Of a stretch of DNA of 64,000 nucleotides, positions 34,009 through 43,566 are shown one piece after another (within the stretch, counting starts at the first letter, position 1; each line of letters begins with the position of its first letter). Both the position numbers and the translations under genes were made by a program. The DNA lies in NCBI GenBank assembly GCA_016776725.1, contig JADHSV010000005.1, positions 1-64,000 on the forward strand, written 5' to 3'. This DNA comes from Rhodospirillales bacterium. Lineage in GTDB: Bacteria; Pseudomonadota; Alphaproteobacteria; Rhodospirillales; Shumkoniaceae. Below the pieces are notes generated by a model. That model did no database searches and was not told the origin of the DNA. It worked only from the letters and a program-made list of their open reading frames with translations.

Positions 34009-34947
34009 ATGTCCAGGCAACTCCTCATCGCACTGGGAGGCGGCACGAGCGCAATTCTTTCGATTGCGTTCATGGCCGGTTCGCCGATGATGCTGGTGTT
34101 CGCCAATCTGGCGCCGCTGCCGCTATTCTTTGTGGGGCTGGGCATTGGCTCGACCGCCGCGGTGGTAGCGGGCGTCATCGGACTGATCATTTCCGGCACG
34201 TTCGGTGGGTTGGTAAGTGCGGGTCTTTACGGGCTCGTTCATGCGTTACCCACCTGGCTGGCGGTTCGCCAGGCCCTTCTCAAGCGCGTCGCACCCGACG
34301 GAACCGTGCATTGGTATTCCATCGGTGCGGTGCTCAGCTGGCTGTCGGCCCTTGCCGCCGCATTGCTGATTGTTGCCACGTTGACAAGCTACCAACATGG
34401 CAGCGGACTTGAAGAAGCGGTGACGGCCTATCTGGATCAGGTGATGCTGGCCTTGATGCCGAACATCGGGGTATCGGACAGGGAGGTGTTCGTCGCAACG
34501 CTTACCCCCCTTTTCCCGAGCACCGCGGGAATTTCGTGGATTGCGGTCGTCGTGGGCAACGGGTTGTTCGCGCAGGCGGTCCTTACCCGGTCCGGGCGCA
34601 ACATCCGCCCGGCCCCCACGATCAAGGACTTCACGCTTCCCGACTGGATGAGCTGGCTTTTGGTCGCTTGTGCGGCCATGGCTTTGCTGGGGTCCGGTGA
34701 TCTGGAGTATATCGGCCGTAATTTGGCGGCGATCATAGCGGTTCCGTTCTTTGTGCTCGGTGCCGTCGTGGTTCACGTCCTGGCCCGCCGTACTCCGTCG
34801 CCCAAGGTGCTTCTGGTGGCGTTTTATTTGGTTTTGTTCGTGTCCGGCTGGGCCCGCGTGGCAATTGCCGGGTTAGGGTTGATCGAGCAATGGTTTGGCG
34901 TGCGGCAACGTGTCGCGGCGGCCCAACCCTTGCAGGAGGATGAATGA
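34009..34947 (+). CDS. DUF2232 (YybS-like) multi-pass membrane protein
   Basis: A 312-residue membrane protein with about eight segments, placed between rpsR and rplI as is usual in Rhodospirillales-like genomes. It fits the DUF2232 family ([24 protein letters not shown] near the N-terminus). The function is unknown; relatives resemble the membrane component of small-molecule transporters. ATG at 34009 follows CAGGAAA. The last four bases overlap rplI. Confidence 0.85.
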   Translation: MSRQLLIALGGGTSAILSIAFMAGSPMMLVFANLAPLPLFFVGLGIGSTAAVVAGVIGLIISGTFGGLVSAGLYGLVHALPTWLAVRQALLKRVAPDGTVHWYSIGAVLSWLSALAAALLIVATLTSYQHGSGLEEAVTAYLDQVMLALMPNIGVSDREVFVATLTPLFPSTAGISWIAVVVGNGLFAQAVLTRSGRNIRPAPTIKDFTLPDWMSWLLVACAAMALLGSGDLEYIGRNLAAIIAVPFFVLGAVVVHVLARRTPSPKVLLVAFYLVLFVSGWARVAIAGLGLIEQWFGVRQRVAAAQPLQEDE

Positions 34948-35618
34948 TGGAAGTAATTCTTTTAGAGCGGGTTGAAAAGCTTGGGCAGATGGGCGACGTG
35001 GTTAACGTCAAGCCCGGTTATGCCCGGAATTTTCTTTTGCCGCAAAAGAAGGCCCTGAGGGCCACTGCGGAAAACAGTAAAATCTTTGACGAGCGCAAAG
35101 CGCAACTCGAAGCGGTTAATCTGGAGCGTCGCGCCGAAGCCGAGGCGGTCGCCGAGAAGCTCGAAGGCCTGATGATTTCACTGATCCGCCAGGCCGGTGA
35201 AGCCGGTCAGCTTTACGGATCGGTTAATGCCCGCGACATCACCGATGCGGTTGTCGAAGGCGGGTTTACCATCGACAAGCAGCAGGTCAAGCTGGCGCCG
35301 CCGATCAAGAACGTCGGCATCCACGATGTGCGGGTAGATCTGCACCCCGAGGTTCAGGTCATCGTCAAGGCTAACGTGGCTCGCTCGGCTGAAGAGGCTG
35401 AAATCCAGGCTGAAACCGGCTCCGCCGTGCTCAGCAGTGAAGAAGCCGAACGTGCCGCCGAAACCGCTCAAATCGAGGCTGCCGAAGCCGCTGCCGCCAA
35501 AGCCGCCGAGGCCGAGGAAGCCGCTGAGGAAGCCGCTGAGGAAGCCGCTGAAGACGAGGCTCCCGCGGAAGATACCGAAGCCGAGGCTCCGGCCGAGGAC
35601 GCGGAAAAAAGCGAATAA
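34944..35618 (+). CDS. rplI: 50S ribosomal protein L9 with Glu/Ala-rich tail
   Basis: A 224-residue L9. Residues 1-150 are the normal protein: [34 protein letters not shown], a long connecting helix, and the C-terminal domain ending [10 protein letters not shown]. About 75 extra residues follow, rich in glutamate and alanine, with [11 protein letters not shown]-type repeats. Typical L9 is about 150 residues. The extension is likely disordered or helical. S6 in the same operon also has an acidic tail. Confidence 0.95.
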   Translation: MMEVILLERVEKLGQMGDVVNVKPGYARNFLLPQKKALRATAENSKIFDERKAQLEAVNLERRAEAEAVAEKLEGLMISLIRQAGEAGQLYGSVNARDITDAVVEGGFTIDKQQVKLAPPIKNVGIHDVRVDLHPEVQVIVKANVARSAEEAEIQAETGSAVLSSEEAERAAETAQIEAAEAAAAKAAEAEEAAEEAAEEAAEDEAPAEDTEAEAPAEDAEKSE

Positions 35619-35647
35619 TTTTCGGCCCCGATCGGTCGTGAATTGGG

Positions 35648-35678
35648 AACGGCGCGCTGCCTGCAGTGCGCCGTTTCG
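35648..35678 (+). terminator. Possible weak terminator or attenuator between rplI and dnaB
   Basis: AACGGCGC/GCGCCGTT form an 8-base-pair stem with a 12-base loop, followed by only a short T-containing tail (TCGCTT). It lies 30 bases after the rplI stop and could reduce readthrough into dnaB. Confidence 0.4.
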
Positions 35679-35777
35679 CTTGCCCGTTTTCGCACAGGCT
35701 TTTCCACCGCTCATCCCCATGTTCCACAAGCCGACCGGCTATCGCCGGAGGCCAAGACATTCTAGTTTGACCTCGCA

Positions 35778-37283
35778 ATGACCATTCAATCCTCAACCCC
35801 GTTACCGCCGGAATTGTCGGACGCCGACCCCCGCCTTTCCGCCTTTCGCACGGCCCCGCACAACGTCGAGGCCGAAAAGGCCTTGCTGGGCGCCATCTTC
35901 GCCAACAACCGTGCCTATGAAGCGGTGTCCGAGTTTCTGCGCGCCGAGCATTTCGCCCTGGGACAGAACGGACGCGTTTTCGAAGCCTGCGGCAAATTGA
36001 TCGACCGCGGCCAGATTGCCGATCCGGTTACCTTGCGAAGTTTTTTCGAAGCCGACGAAGGGTTGGCCGAAATTGGCGGACCGGCCTACCTGATGGAACT
36101 GGCAGGATCGGCGGTGGGCATCATCAATGCGGGCGAATACGGCCGCGTCGTCTATGACCTTTTCCTGCGCCGCGAGCTTATTGCACTGGGCGAGGAAGTG
36201 GTCGAGCGCGCCTTCGGCGGCGATGTCGAGGAGACCGCCGTCCGCCAGATCGAAACCGCCGAGCAGAACCTCTACGACCTGGCCACTTCGGGTGAATACG
36301 AGGGTGGATTTCAGGACTTCAAATCATCGGTGATCGAGGCCATCAGATTAGCCGAGACGGCGCACAAACGAGACGGCGCGTTCGCCGGCGTGGCTGCCGG
36401 GTTTACCGATATCGACAAGATGCTGGGCGGGCTGCATCCGTCGGATCTGATCATTCTGGCCGGACGTCCATCCATGGGCAAAACGGCGCTGGCCACCAAC
36501 ATGGCTTTCAACGCCGCCTATTCGCGCGCCCAGTCATCGGGCAAGGAAGGCGGTGTCGTCGGGTTCTTCTCCCTGGAAATGTCGGCCGAACAACTGGCCA
36601 GCCGCATCCTGTCGGAACAGACCAACATCTCATCCAACCGCATGCGCAAAGGCGAGTTGACCAACGACGAGTTTAACCGTCTGGCCATGGGCAGCCAGAC
36701 CCTGCATCAAATTCCCATTTTCATTGACGACACTCCGGCCCTGACCGTCAGCGCACTGCGGACCCGCGCCCGGCGCTTGAAACGCCAGCATGGCCTGGAC
36801 ATGATCGTGGTGGATTATCTGCAGCTTATTTCGGCTTCGCCCAATTCGCGCAACGACGGGCGGGTCAACGAGGTGTCGGAAATCACGCGCGGCCTGAAAA
36901 CCCTGGCCAAGGAACTGGACGTCCCGGTTCTGGCCCTGTCCCAGCTTTCGCGCGCGGTTGAGCAGCGCGACAACAAACGCCCGCAACTGTCCGACCTCAG
37001 GGAATCGGGGTCCATCGAACAGGATGCCGATGTGGTCATGTTCATTTTCCGCGAGGAATACTATCTGGAACGCGACGAACCGGTCCAGCGCCAGGACGAG
37101 AAGGACGACTCCTTCCACAACAAATTCGAACGTTGGCAGCAAAGGCTGGAAGAGGTGCGAAGCGTGGCGGAAGTTATCGTCGCCAAGCAGCGCCATGGAC
37201 CGATCGGCACCGTGAAACTGCACTTCGAGGGCCAATTCACGCGCTTCGGAAATCTGGAACGCGAACACGGGACCGATTTCTGA
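35778..37283 (+). CDS. dnaB: Replicative DNA helicase DnaB
   Basis: A 501-residue hexameric helicase. The N-terminal domain (NVEAEKALLGAIFANN) is followed by a RecA-like motor with the Walker A motif AGRPSMGKTALA, ESM-like GFFSLEMSAEQL, Walker B in MIVVDYLQLI, and DLRESGSIEQDADVVMFIFR. It unwinds DNA ahead of the replisome. No intein is present. Confidence 0.97.
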   Translation: MTIQSSTPLPPELSDADPRLSAFRTAPHNVEAEKALLGAIFANNRAYEAVSEFLRAEHFALGQNGRVFEACGKLIDRGQIADPVTLRSFFEADEGLAEIGGPAYLMELAGSAVGIINAGEYGRVVYDLFLRRELIALGEEVVERAFGGDVEETAVRQIETAEQNLYDLATSGEYEGGFQDFKSSVIEAIRLAETAHKRDGAFAGVAAGFTDIDKMLGGLHPSDLIILAGRPSMGKTALATNMAFNAAYSRAQSSGKEGGVVGFFSLEMSAEQLASRILSEQTNISSNRMRKGELTNDEFNRLAMGSQTLHQIPIFIDDTPALTVSALRTRARRLKRQHGLDMIVVDYLQLISASPNSRNDGRVNEVSEITRGLKTLAKELDVPVLALSQLSRAVEQRDNKRPQLSDLRESGSIEQDADVVMFIFREEYYLERDEPVQRQDEKDDSFHNKFERWQQRLEEVRSVAEVIVAKQRHGPIGTVKLHFEGQFTRFGNLEREHGTDF

Positions 37284-37293
37284 GTGCCGGGCG

Positions 37294-38400
37294 ATGCCAA
37301 AGATGGAACACAGCGGCGCAATCCTGACCATCGATCTGGGGGCCGTGTGCGCCAACTGGCTATCACTTAGGGAGCGCCTGAGCGGGCTCGCCGAATGCGC
37401 GGGCGTGGTCAAGGCTGATGGTTACGGACTGGGCGCGGAAAAGGTCGCTGCCGCCCTGTCGGGTGCGGGCTGCCGCATTTTCTTCGTCGCCCATCTGGAT
37501 GAAGCCTTGGGCCTGCGCGCCGTTTTACCCGACGCCGAAATCCATGTCCTCAATGGCCTGATGCCCGGATGCGCGCCTGAATATATCGAAAACCGGCTGG
37601 TCCCGGTGCTTAACGATCTGGGAAGCATCGACGCGTGGCGGGAATTTTGCGTAGCGCAAGATCAAGCGTTACCCGCCGATGTTCATGTCGATACGGGCAT
37701 GTCGCGGCTGGGACTGCCGCCCGGCGAAGTGGCGATTTTGGCGGACCAACCCCACCGGCTGGAAGGTTTCACGCTCGCAAATCTGATAAGCCACCTGGCC
37801 TGCGCCGATGAGCCCGATCATCCGCTAAATCGCCAACAGTTGGCCGATTACAGAACCGCACTCGCCACGTTGCCTGCCGCCCGCCGATCCTTCGCCAACT
37901 CGTCCGGAATATTCCTAGGCGCTGAATATCACTTCGATCTGGCCCGCCCGGGCGTCGCGCTTTATGGCGGAAACCCAACGCCCGGCAAGCCAAACCCGAT
38001 GACGCAAGTCATTCGTTTACAAGGAAAAATCCTGCAGGTGCGCGACGTTGACACCCCCCTGACCGTTGGATATGGTGCGACCCATAAAGTCACCGGCCCC
38101 ACCCGGGTCGCCACCGTTGCCGTCGGTTACGCCGACGGATTTTTACGATCATTAAGCAGCTCCGGGTACGGGTATATCGGCGGCGTTCGAGTTCCAATTA
38201 TCGGACGGGTGTCCATGGATTTGATCACGCTCGACGTTTCATCCGTTCCACACTCCCAATCCTTGCCCGGCGGTCTGATCGATCTTATCGGCCCCGACAA
38301 CCCGGTCGATGCCGTGGCGGAAAGTGCTGGAACCATCGGCTACGAAATCCTCACCAGCCTAGGCCGGCGCTATCATCGGGTTTACGTGGACGGAAATTAA
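37294..38400 (+). CDS. alr: Alanine racemase
   Basis: A 368-residue PLP enzyme that makes D-alanine for peptidoglycan. The PLP lysine is in VVKADGYGLGA near residue 40; the tyrosine of the second active-site base lies in the LTVGYGATHK region, followed by VAVGYADGF and GRVSMDLITLDV. It starts 10 bases after dnaB and is followed after 3 bases by radA. Confidence 0.95.
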   Translation: MPKMEHSGAILTIDLGAVCANWLSLRERLSGLAECAGVVKADGYGLGAEKVAAALSGAGCRIFFVAHLDEALGLRAVLPDAEIHVLNGLMPGCAPEYIENRLVPVLNDLGSIDAWREFCVAQDQALPADVHVDTGMSRLGLPPGEVAILADQPHRLEGFTLANLISHLACADEPDHPLNRQQLADYRTALATLPAARRSFANSSGIFLGAEYHFDLARPGVALYGGNPTPGKPNPMTQVIRLQGKILQVRDVDTPLTVGYGATHKVTGPTRVATVAVGYADGFLRSLSSSGYGYIGGVRVPIIGRVSMDLITLDVSSVPHSQSLPGGLIDLIGPDNPVDAVAESAGTIGYEILTSLGRRYHRVYVDGN

Positions 38401-38403
38401 CCT

Positions 38404-39831
38404 ATGGCACGAAACACCCGGCAGTATGTTTGTCAGGAATGCGGCGCAAGCTTTCCCAAATGGGCGGGCCGGTGCGACGCCTGTGGTGCTTGGAATTCGC
38501 TGGTCGAGGAAACGGGCGCGCAATCCGCGCCCAAGGGGCTGGGAACCAAACGCGGCCGCGCCATCGAATTCGTCGGCCTTGAAGGCAAAAGCGAACGCCC
38601 GCCCCGGCAGATCACCGGTATCGCGGAGTTTGACCGGGTATGCGGCGGCGGATTGGTTCCGGGCTCGGCGCTGCTGGTCGGCGGCGATCCGGGGATCGGC
38701 AAATCAACCGTGCTTTTGCAGGTGGCCGCCGCGCTGTCGGCGGGCTGCGGGTGTGCTTATATTTCTGGTGAGGAATCGGTCGATCAGCTACGCCTGCGCG
38801 CGGACCGACTGGGGCTTGCCAAAGCGTCCGTGCAGTTGGCCGCGGCCAATTCGGTGCGCGATATCGTGGCGACCCTGGACGCGCCCGACGCGCCTCGTTT
38901 CGTGGTTATCGATTCGATCCAGACCATGTTCGTCGATAACCTGGACTCGGCCCCCGGCACGGTGGCCCAGGTGCGCACCTCGGCCCAGGAACTGGTGCGT
39001 CTCGCCAAACGCCGAGGTTTTTCGGTGGCGCTGGTCGGCCATGTCACCAAGGACGGGCAAATCGCCGGGCCACGGGTTCTCGAACACATGGTCGATACGG
39101 TTCTCTACTTTGAAGGGGAACGCAGCCATCAGTTCCGAATTTTGCGCGCCGTGAAAAACCGCTTTGGAGCCGCCGACGAGATCGGCGTGTTCGAGATGAC
39201 CGACGCCGGATTGACCGAAGTGCCCAATCCGTCAGCACTTTTTCTGGCCGACCGTCAGGGCGACGTTTCGGGAGCCTGTGTTTTCGCCGGGATGGAAGGA
39301 ACCCGCCCCGTGCTGGTGGAAATCCAGTGCCTGATCGCGCCAAGCGCCTTCGCCACGCCGCGCCGTGCCGTCGTCGGCTGGGATTCGGGCCGTCTGGCAA
39401 TGCTGTTAGCCGTCCTTGAAGCAAGGTGCGGGCTTGCCTTTGCCGGCGCTGACGTGTACCTCAACGTCGCCGGTGGCCTTCGGGTTCAGGAACCGGCCGC
39501 CGATCTGGCCGTGGCAGCGGCTTTGGCCTCGGCGGTGAGCGGCGTTCCCGTCCCGCCGGACGCCGTTATCTTCGGCGAGGTAGGTCTGGCCGGTGAAATA
39601 CGGCCCGTGGCACATACCGAAGCGCGGTTGAAGGAAGCGGCGAAATTGGGATTTGCCCAGGCCATCGTCCCGGTCAGCCGCAACAAGGGAAAAAACCGGC
39701 GGGCGTCGGAGGCGGCGGCCAAGGGAATGGAATTGCGCCGGATATCGCGTGTCGACGAAATCGTGCGCCTTTTCGGGCCTGAGCGTGCCATAGGTGAAGA
39801 ACGAAGTATGGAAAGAGCGATGAATGGATAG
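38404..39831 (+). CDS. radA: DNA repair protein RadA
   Basis: A 475-residue RecA-like branch-migration protein. It has a four-cysteine zinc finger (CQECGASFPKWAGRCDAC), Walker A in GGDPGIGKSTVLLQ, the RadA-specific KNRFG in VKNRFGAADEIG, and a C-terminal Lon-like domain (GEVGLAGEIRPV). It aids recombination intermediates. It overlaps cvpA by 8 bases. Confidence 0.96.
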   Translation: MARNTRQYVCQECGASFPKWAGRCDACGAWNSLVEETGAQSAPKGLGTKRGRAIEFVGLEGKSERPPRQITGIAEFDRVCGGGLVPGSALLVGGDPGIGKSTVLLQVAAALSAGCGCAYISGEESVDQLRLRADRLGLAKASVQLAAANSVRDIVATLDAPDAPRFVVIDSIQTMFVDNLDSAPGTVAQVRTSAQELVRLAKRRGFSVALVGHVTKDGQIAGPRVLEHMVDTVLYFEGERSHQFRILRAVKNRFGAADEIGVFEMTDAGLTEVPNPSALFLADRQGDVSGACVFAGMEGTRPVLVEIQCLIAPSAFATPRRAVVGWDSGRLAMLLAVLEARCGLAFAGADVYLNVAGGLRVQEPAADLAVAAALASAVSGVPVPPDAVIFGEVGLAGEIRPVAHTEARLKEAAKLGFAQAIVPVSRNKGKNRRASEAAAKGMELRRISRVDEIVRLFGPERAIGEERSMERAMNG

Positions 39832-40495
39832 CCTGCCCGTCAACATTACCGATATCGCGGTGGTGGTCGTTGTTTTGCTTTCGGCCCTGTTGGCCTATGC
39901 GCGCGGGTTCGTTCACGAAGTTCTTTCGGTTCTGGGGTGGATCGGCGCCATCTTTGCCACCATTCACGGATTACCTTTCGCCAAGCCCTACGCCCGGGAC
40001 CTGATACCCGTCGAATTGATTGCCGATTTGGCCGCAGGCGTCGCCATTTTCGTGATCACGTTGATCTTGCTTTCGTTCGTAACCCGGGGCGTAGCCAAAT
40101 TGGTAAAGGCCAGCGCGCTGAATTTCCTGGATCGTTCGCTTGGGTTTTTGTTCGGCATCGTCAGGGGTGGCGTTATTATATGCATCTTGTACATCGGGCT
40201 TTCCTGGATGGTAACGCCCGCCGATCAACCGTCCTGGATACAGAATGCGCGCAGCATGCCGCTTATTCAGACCGGTTCGAACATGTTACGCACGCTAGTC
40301 CCCGAAAACGCGGCCAAAGCCGGTTCGGATGCGGCTGAAAACGTCCAGAAGAAGGCGGAAATTGTGATTGAAACACAGAAGGTATTTCGCGACATGATGA
40401 CCATCCGACCGCAAGCGCCCGAAGGCTCGGGCTCTGACGGCTATAACCGAGGCGAGCGCAGCGAAATGGAACGCTTGATCGAGGGCGCCAAATGA
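39824..40495 (+). CDS. cvpA: CvpA family membrane protein
   Basis: A 223-residue protein with four membrane segments in the first 150 residues (ITDIAVVVVVLLSALLAYARG, GVAIFVITLILLSFV and others) and a soluble C-terminal tail. CvpA is linked in E. coli to colicin V export and to purF expression; its molecular job is not settled. The overlap with purF through ATGA is the classical cvpA-purF pair. Confidence 0.93.
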   Translation: MDSLPVNITDIAVVVVVLLSALLAYARGFVHEVLSVLGWIGAIFATIHGLPFAKPYARDLIPVELIADLAAGVAIFVITLILLSFVTRGVAKLVKASALNFLDRSLGFLFGIVRGGVIICILYIGLSWMVTPADQPSWIQNARSMPLIQTGSNMLRTLVPENAAKAGSDAAENVQKKAEIVIETQKVFRDMMTIRPQAPEGSGSDGYNRGERSEMERLIEGAK

Positions 40496-41967
40496 TGCGG
40501 CAACCCGTCCTCCCGCAACTCACCACGTTCGACGACGACGACCACCCGCACGACGAATGCGGCATCTTCGGCATCTTCGGTCACGAGGATGCAGCAGCCC
40601 TTACGGCTCTGGGGCTGCACGCCCTGCAACATCGCGGTCAGGAGGCCGCCGGTGTGGTATCCTTTGACGGCGATCACTTCCATATTCACCGCGCGCTCGG
40701 ACTGGTTGGCGACAACTTTAACTCCGGAGACGTGATCGGACGCCTACCGGGGTCGGGCGCCATGGGTCACGTACGTTATTCGACCAGCGGCGAAACCATC
40801 CTTCGCAATGTCCAGCCCCTGTTCGCCGACTTTGAATTCGGCGGCATGGCCATCGCGCACAACGGAAACCTGACCAACGCCTATCGTATGCGCCGTCGTC
40901 TGGTGCGCCAGGGGTGCATTTTTCAATCGACGTCCGACACCGAAACGATCGTCCATCTGATCGCGCTAAGCCATCACTCGACGGTTGTCGACCGTATGAT
41001 CGATGCGTTCCGGCAGCTTGAAGGGGCATATTCCCTGATTTCGCTGACCCGGCGCAAACTGATTGGCGTTCGCGATCCGCTGGGTGTGCGCCCGCTGTCA
41101 CTGGGGCGCATTGGGGACGCCTATATCCTGGCATCCGAAACCTGCGCCTTTGACATCATCGGCGCCGAATTCGTGCGCGATGTGGAACCGGGCGAGATCG
41201 TGGTGATTGACGAAGACGGGATTCACAGCATCAAACCGTTCGCCAAAACACCACCGCGGTTTTGCGTCTTCGAATATATCTATTTCGCCCGTCCCGACAG
41301 CATGGTGGACGGCAGAAACGTTTACGAGGTGCGCAAAAGAATTGGCGCCGAGTTGTCCCGGGAAAGCCAGATCGAAGCCGATATGATCGTCGCTGTGCCG
41401 GACTCGGGCGTTCCGGCGGCCATCGGTTACGCCGAACACGCGGGCATTCCTTTCGAGTTGGGCATTATCCGCAATCACTATGTGGGCCGCACCTTCATCG
41501 AGCCAACCCAGAACATTCGCCATCTGGGCGTCAAGCTTAAGCACAACGCCAATATTTCCTACCTGAAGGGCAAGCGGGTCATTCTGGTGGACGATTCCAT
41601 CGTTCGCGGAACAACGTCCATGAAGATCGTTGAAATGGTCCGCAACGCGGGTGCTGCCGAAGTTCACATGCGTATTTCCAGCCCGCCATCGGCGCATTCG
41701 TGCTTTTACGGAATTGATACGCCCGCCACCTCTGAACTGCTGGCCGCGCAAATGAATATTGATGCCATGGCCAAGCATATCGGTGTCGACACATTGCAGT
41801 ACATTTCCCTGGACGGCCTGTACCGCGCCGTTGGTATGGAAGGGCGCGACGAAGTAACGCCGCAATTCTGCGATGCGTGTTTCAGCGGTGATTATCCGAT
41901 AAGATTGATTGACCAGGAAGAAGGCCCCATTCCCGAACAGCTATCGCTGTTAACGGAAACGGATTGA
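40492..41967 (+). CDS. purF: Amidophosphoribosyltransferase PurF
   Basis: A 491-residue first enzyme of purine synthesis. A 22-residue propeptide precedes the catalytic Cys23 (HDECGIFGIFGH). The glutaminase domain is followed by the PRPP-binding motif VILVDDSIVRGTTSMKI. Cysteines in FCVFEYIYF, HSCFYGID and FCDACFSG match the four ligands of the iron-sulfur cluster in the B. subtilis-type enzyme. So this is the cluster-containing, propeptide-processed form and not the E. coli form. Confidence 0.96.
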   Translation: MMRQPVLPQLTTFDDDDHPHDECGIFGIFGHEDAAALTALGLHALQHRGQEAAGVVSFDGDHFHIHRALGLVGDNFNSGDVIGRLPGSGAMGHVRYSTSGETILRNVQPLFADFEFGGMAIAHNGNLTNAYRMRRRLVRQGCIFQSTSDTETIVHLIALSHHSTVVDRMIDAFRQLEGAYSLISLTRRKLIGVRDPLGVRPLSLGRIGDAYILASETCAFDIIGAEFVRDVEPGEIVVIDEDGIHSIKPFAKTPPRFCVFEYIYFARPDSMVDGRNVYEVRKRIGAELSRESQIEADMIVAVPDSGVPAAIGYAEHAGIPFELGIIRNHYVGRTFIEPTQNIRHLGVKLKHNANISYLKGKRVILVDDSIVRGTTSMKIVEMVRNAGAAEVHMRISSPPSAHSCFYGIDTPATSELLAAQMNIDAMAKHIGVDTLQYISLDGLYRAVGMEGRDEVTPQFCDACFSGDYPIRLIDQEEGPIPEQLSLLTETD

Positions 41968-41970
41968 CAG

Positions 41971-42693
41971 ATGGGCGGAACCGCAAGCGCAAATCGTCTT
42001 CAGGGCCGCGTTGCACTGATTACCGGCGCATCGCGCGGCATCGGGCGCGCAGTGGCCTTGCGATTCGCCACCGAGGGCGCGCATGTAATCCTGGCGGCGC
42101 GAACCCTGGGCGCACTGGAAGACCTGGATGATGAAATCCGCGCCATGGGGCGGGCCACCACCCTGGTGCCGACGGATTTAACCGATCACGCCAAAATTGA
42201 CCAAATGGGCGCCGCCGTATTCGAACGTTTTGGCCGTCTGGACATCCTGGTGGGAAACGCCGCTGTTTTGGGAATTCTGGGCCCCGTCGGCCACGTTGAC
42301 CCCGAAACCTGGGCACAGGTTATCGATGTCAATCTTACCGCCAACTGGCGCTTGATCCGCAGTTTCGACCCGCTTCTGAAAACCAGCGAGTCGGGCCGCG
42401 CCATTTTCGTTACTTCCGGTGCGGCGCGCGGGGCAACTCCGTATTGGGCGCCCTACTCCGTCAGCAAGGCCGCCCTCGAAACCATGGTTCTGACGTACGC
42501 CGCTGAAGTCGCCAAGACACCGCTAAAGGTCAACCTGATCGACCCCGGTATCGTGGGTACGGCCATGCGCGCCCAGGCCTTTCCCGGTGAAGACGCGGCC
42601 AAACTGAAAACGCCGGAACAGATTACCGATCTTTTCGTTGAACTGGCCGAACCCGCGTGCCGACATCACGGCGAGATTATCGGTTCGGTTTAA
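41971..42693 (+). CDS. Short-chain dehydrogenase/reductase next to purF
   Basis: A 240-residue SDR with GASRGIGRAVAL, a dinucleotide-binding acidic turn, GNAAVLG in place of the usual NNAG, and the catalytic YSVSK. The N-G-N-A variation does not remove the catalytic Ser-Tyr-Lys set (VTSGAARG, YSVSK). It begins 3 bases after purF. An SDR at this place is conserved in related bacteria, but its substrate is unknown. Confidence 0.88.
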   Translation: MGGTASANRLQGRVALITGASRGIGRAVALRFATEGAHVILAARTLGALEDLDDEIRAMGRATTLVPTDLTDHAKIDQMGAAVFERFGRLDILVGNAAVLGILGPVGHVDPETWAQVIDVNLTANWRLIRSFDPLLKTSESGRAIFVTSGAARGATPYWAPYSVSKAALETMVLTYAAEVAKTPLKVNLIDPGIVGTAMRAQAFPGEDAAKLKTPEQITDLFVELAEPACRHHGEIIGSV

Positions 42694-42705
42694 GAGCCTA
42701 GCGCT

Positions 42706-43470
42706 TTAGTCGCTTTCTTCCGCCACCAAAACTTCCGCGCCCAGGATATTAAGCGCCGTGGCAAAGGCGTTTTGCGGTTTGCGGTCGACGACAATGTAAT
42801 TGGCTTTCTCGAAATTGGCGACGCGGACGGGAGCGATGCGGTCGAACTTTGTATGATCGGCCAGAACCACGGGGCAGCGCGCCAGCCCCAGCATTTGGCC
42901 CCGGATTTCGGCGGCCTCGCGGGAAAAATCCATGAGCCACGGATGCGATGAGATAGCGCCCGCGCCAACGAACGAAAAATCGGCGAAATAGTTTCCCAGC
43001 ATGGCCGTAGCATCACGGCCCATAATCGCCCCTTCTCCGGCAATTAGTTCACCGCCCAGGATAAGCACACGGTTGTCATTGCGGCCCGACAGTTTCGCCG
43101 CTGCCTGAAAATCGTTGGTGATGATACTAAGCCGCCTCTTGTCGGCCAGCGCCTCGACCAGTCCCTGAATGGTCGTCCCCGAATCGATAATCACGGATGC
43201 GCCATCGGGAACCAACGCGGCCGCCACCCTGCCGATGGATCTTTTGGCTTCAACGTTAACGGATTTGCGCTCGTCAAAAGCGGGCTCGCTATCAAGCGCC
43301 AACGCCCCGCCATGGGTTTTGCGCAGGCGGCTTTCCTTGTCCAGACGCGTAATGTCGCGGCGAATGGTTTCGCGCGACACGCCCAGTTTCCGGTAAAGAT
43401 CGGCTACGGAAACCGCGCCCTTTTCCGCCAGTGTGTCCAGAATAACGCTTCGTCTTTGCTCGGCGAGCAT
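42706..43470 (-). CDS. DeoR-family transcriptional regulator
   Basis: A 254-residue regulator. The N-terminal DeoR helix-turn-helix (RRSVILDTLAEKGAVSVADL, then LGVSRETIRRDITRLD) is followed by a sugar-isomerase-like sensor domain with the conserved DSGTTIQGLVEAL near residue 100. Such proteins usually sense a phosphorylated sugar. ATG at 43470 follows GGGGAAAG; the frame continues upstream, but that part runs into the divergent exporter gene. A spaced direct repeat lies in the 96-base shared promoter region. Confidence 0.9.
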   Translation of the reverse strand: MLAEQRRSVILDTLAEKGAVSVADLYRKLGVSRETIRRDITRLDKESRLRKTHGGALALDSEPAFDERKSVNVEAKRSIGRVAAALVPDGASVIIDSGTTIQGLVEALADKRRLSIITNDFQAAAKLSGRNDNRVLILGGELIAGEGAIMGRDATAMLGNYFADFSFVGAGAISSHPWLMDFSREAAEIRGQMLGLARCPVVLADHTKFDRIAPVRVANFEKANYIVVDRKPQNAFATALNILGAEVLVAEESD

Positions 43471-43524
43471 ATTTCTTTCCCCGTTTTGGTGGAGAGAATC
43501 TAACATACGTTGGATTTTCGCAGA

Positions 43525-43551
43525 CAGAGCAAATTTTGGCAGAACAAATTT
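43525..43551. promoter_or_regulatory. Direct repeat in the DeoR-exporter divergent promoter region
   Basis: CAGAGCAAATTT at 43525 and CAGAACAAATTT at 43540 match in 11 of 12 bases, with a 15-base period, between two divergent genes. Tandem sites of this type are common for DeoR-family repressors. Confidence 0.45.
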
Positions 43552-43566
43552 AGGATCGGGGACTTG

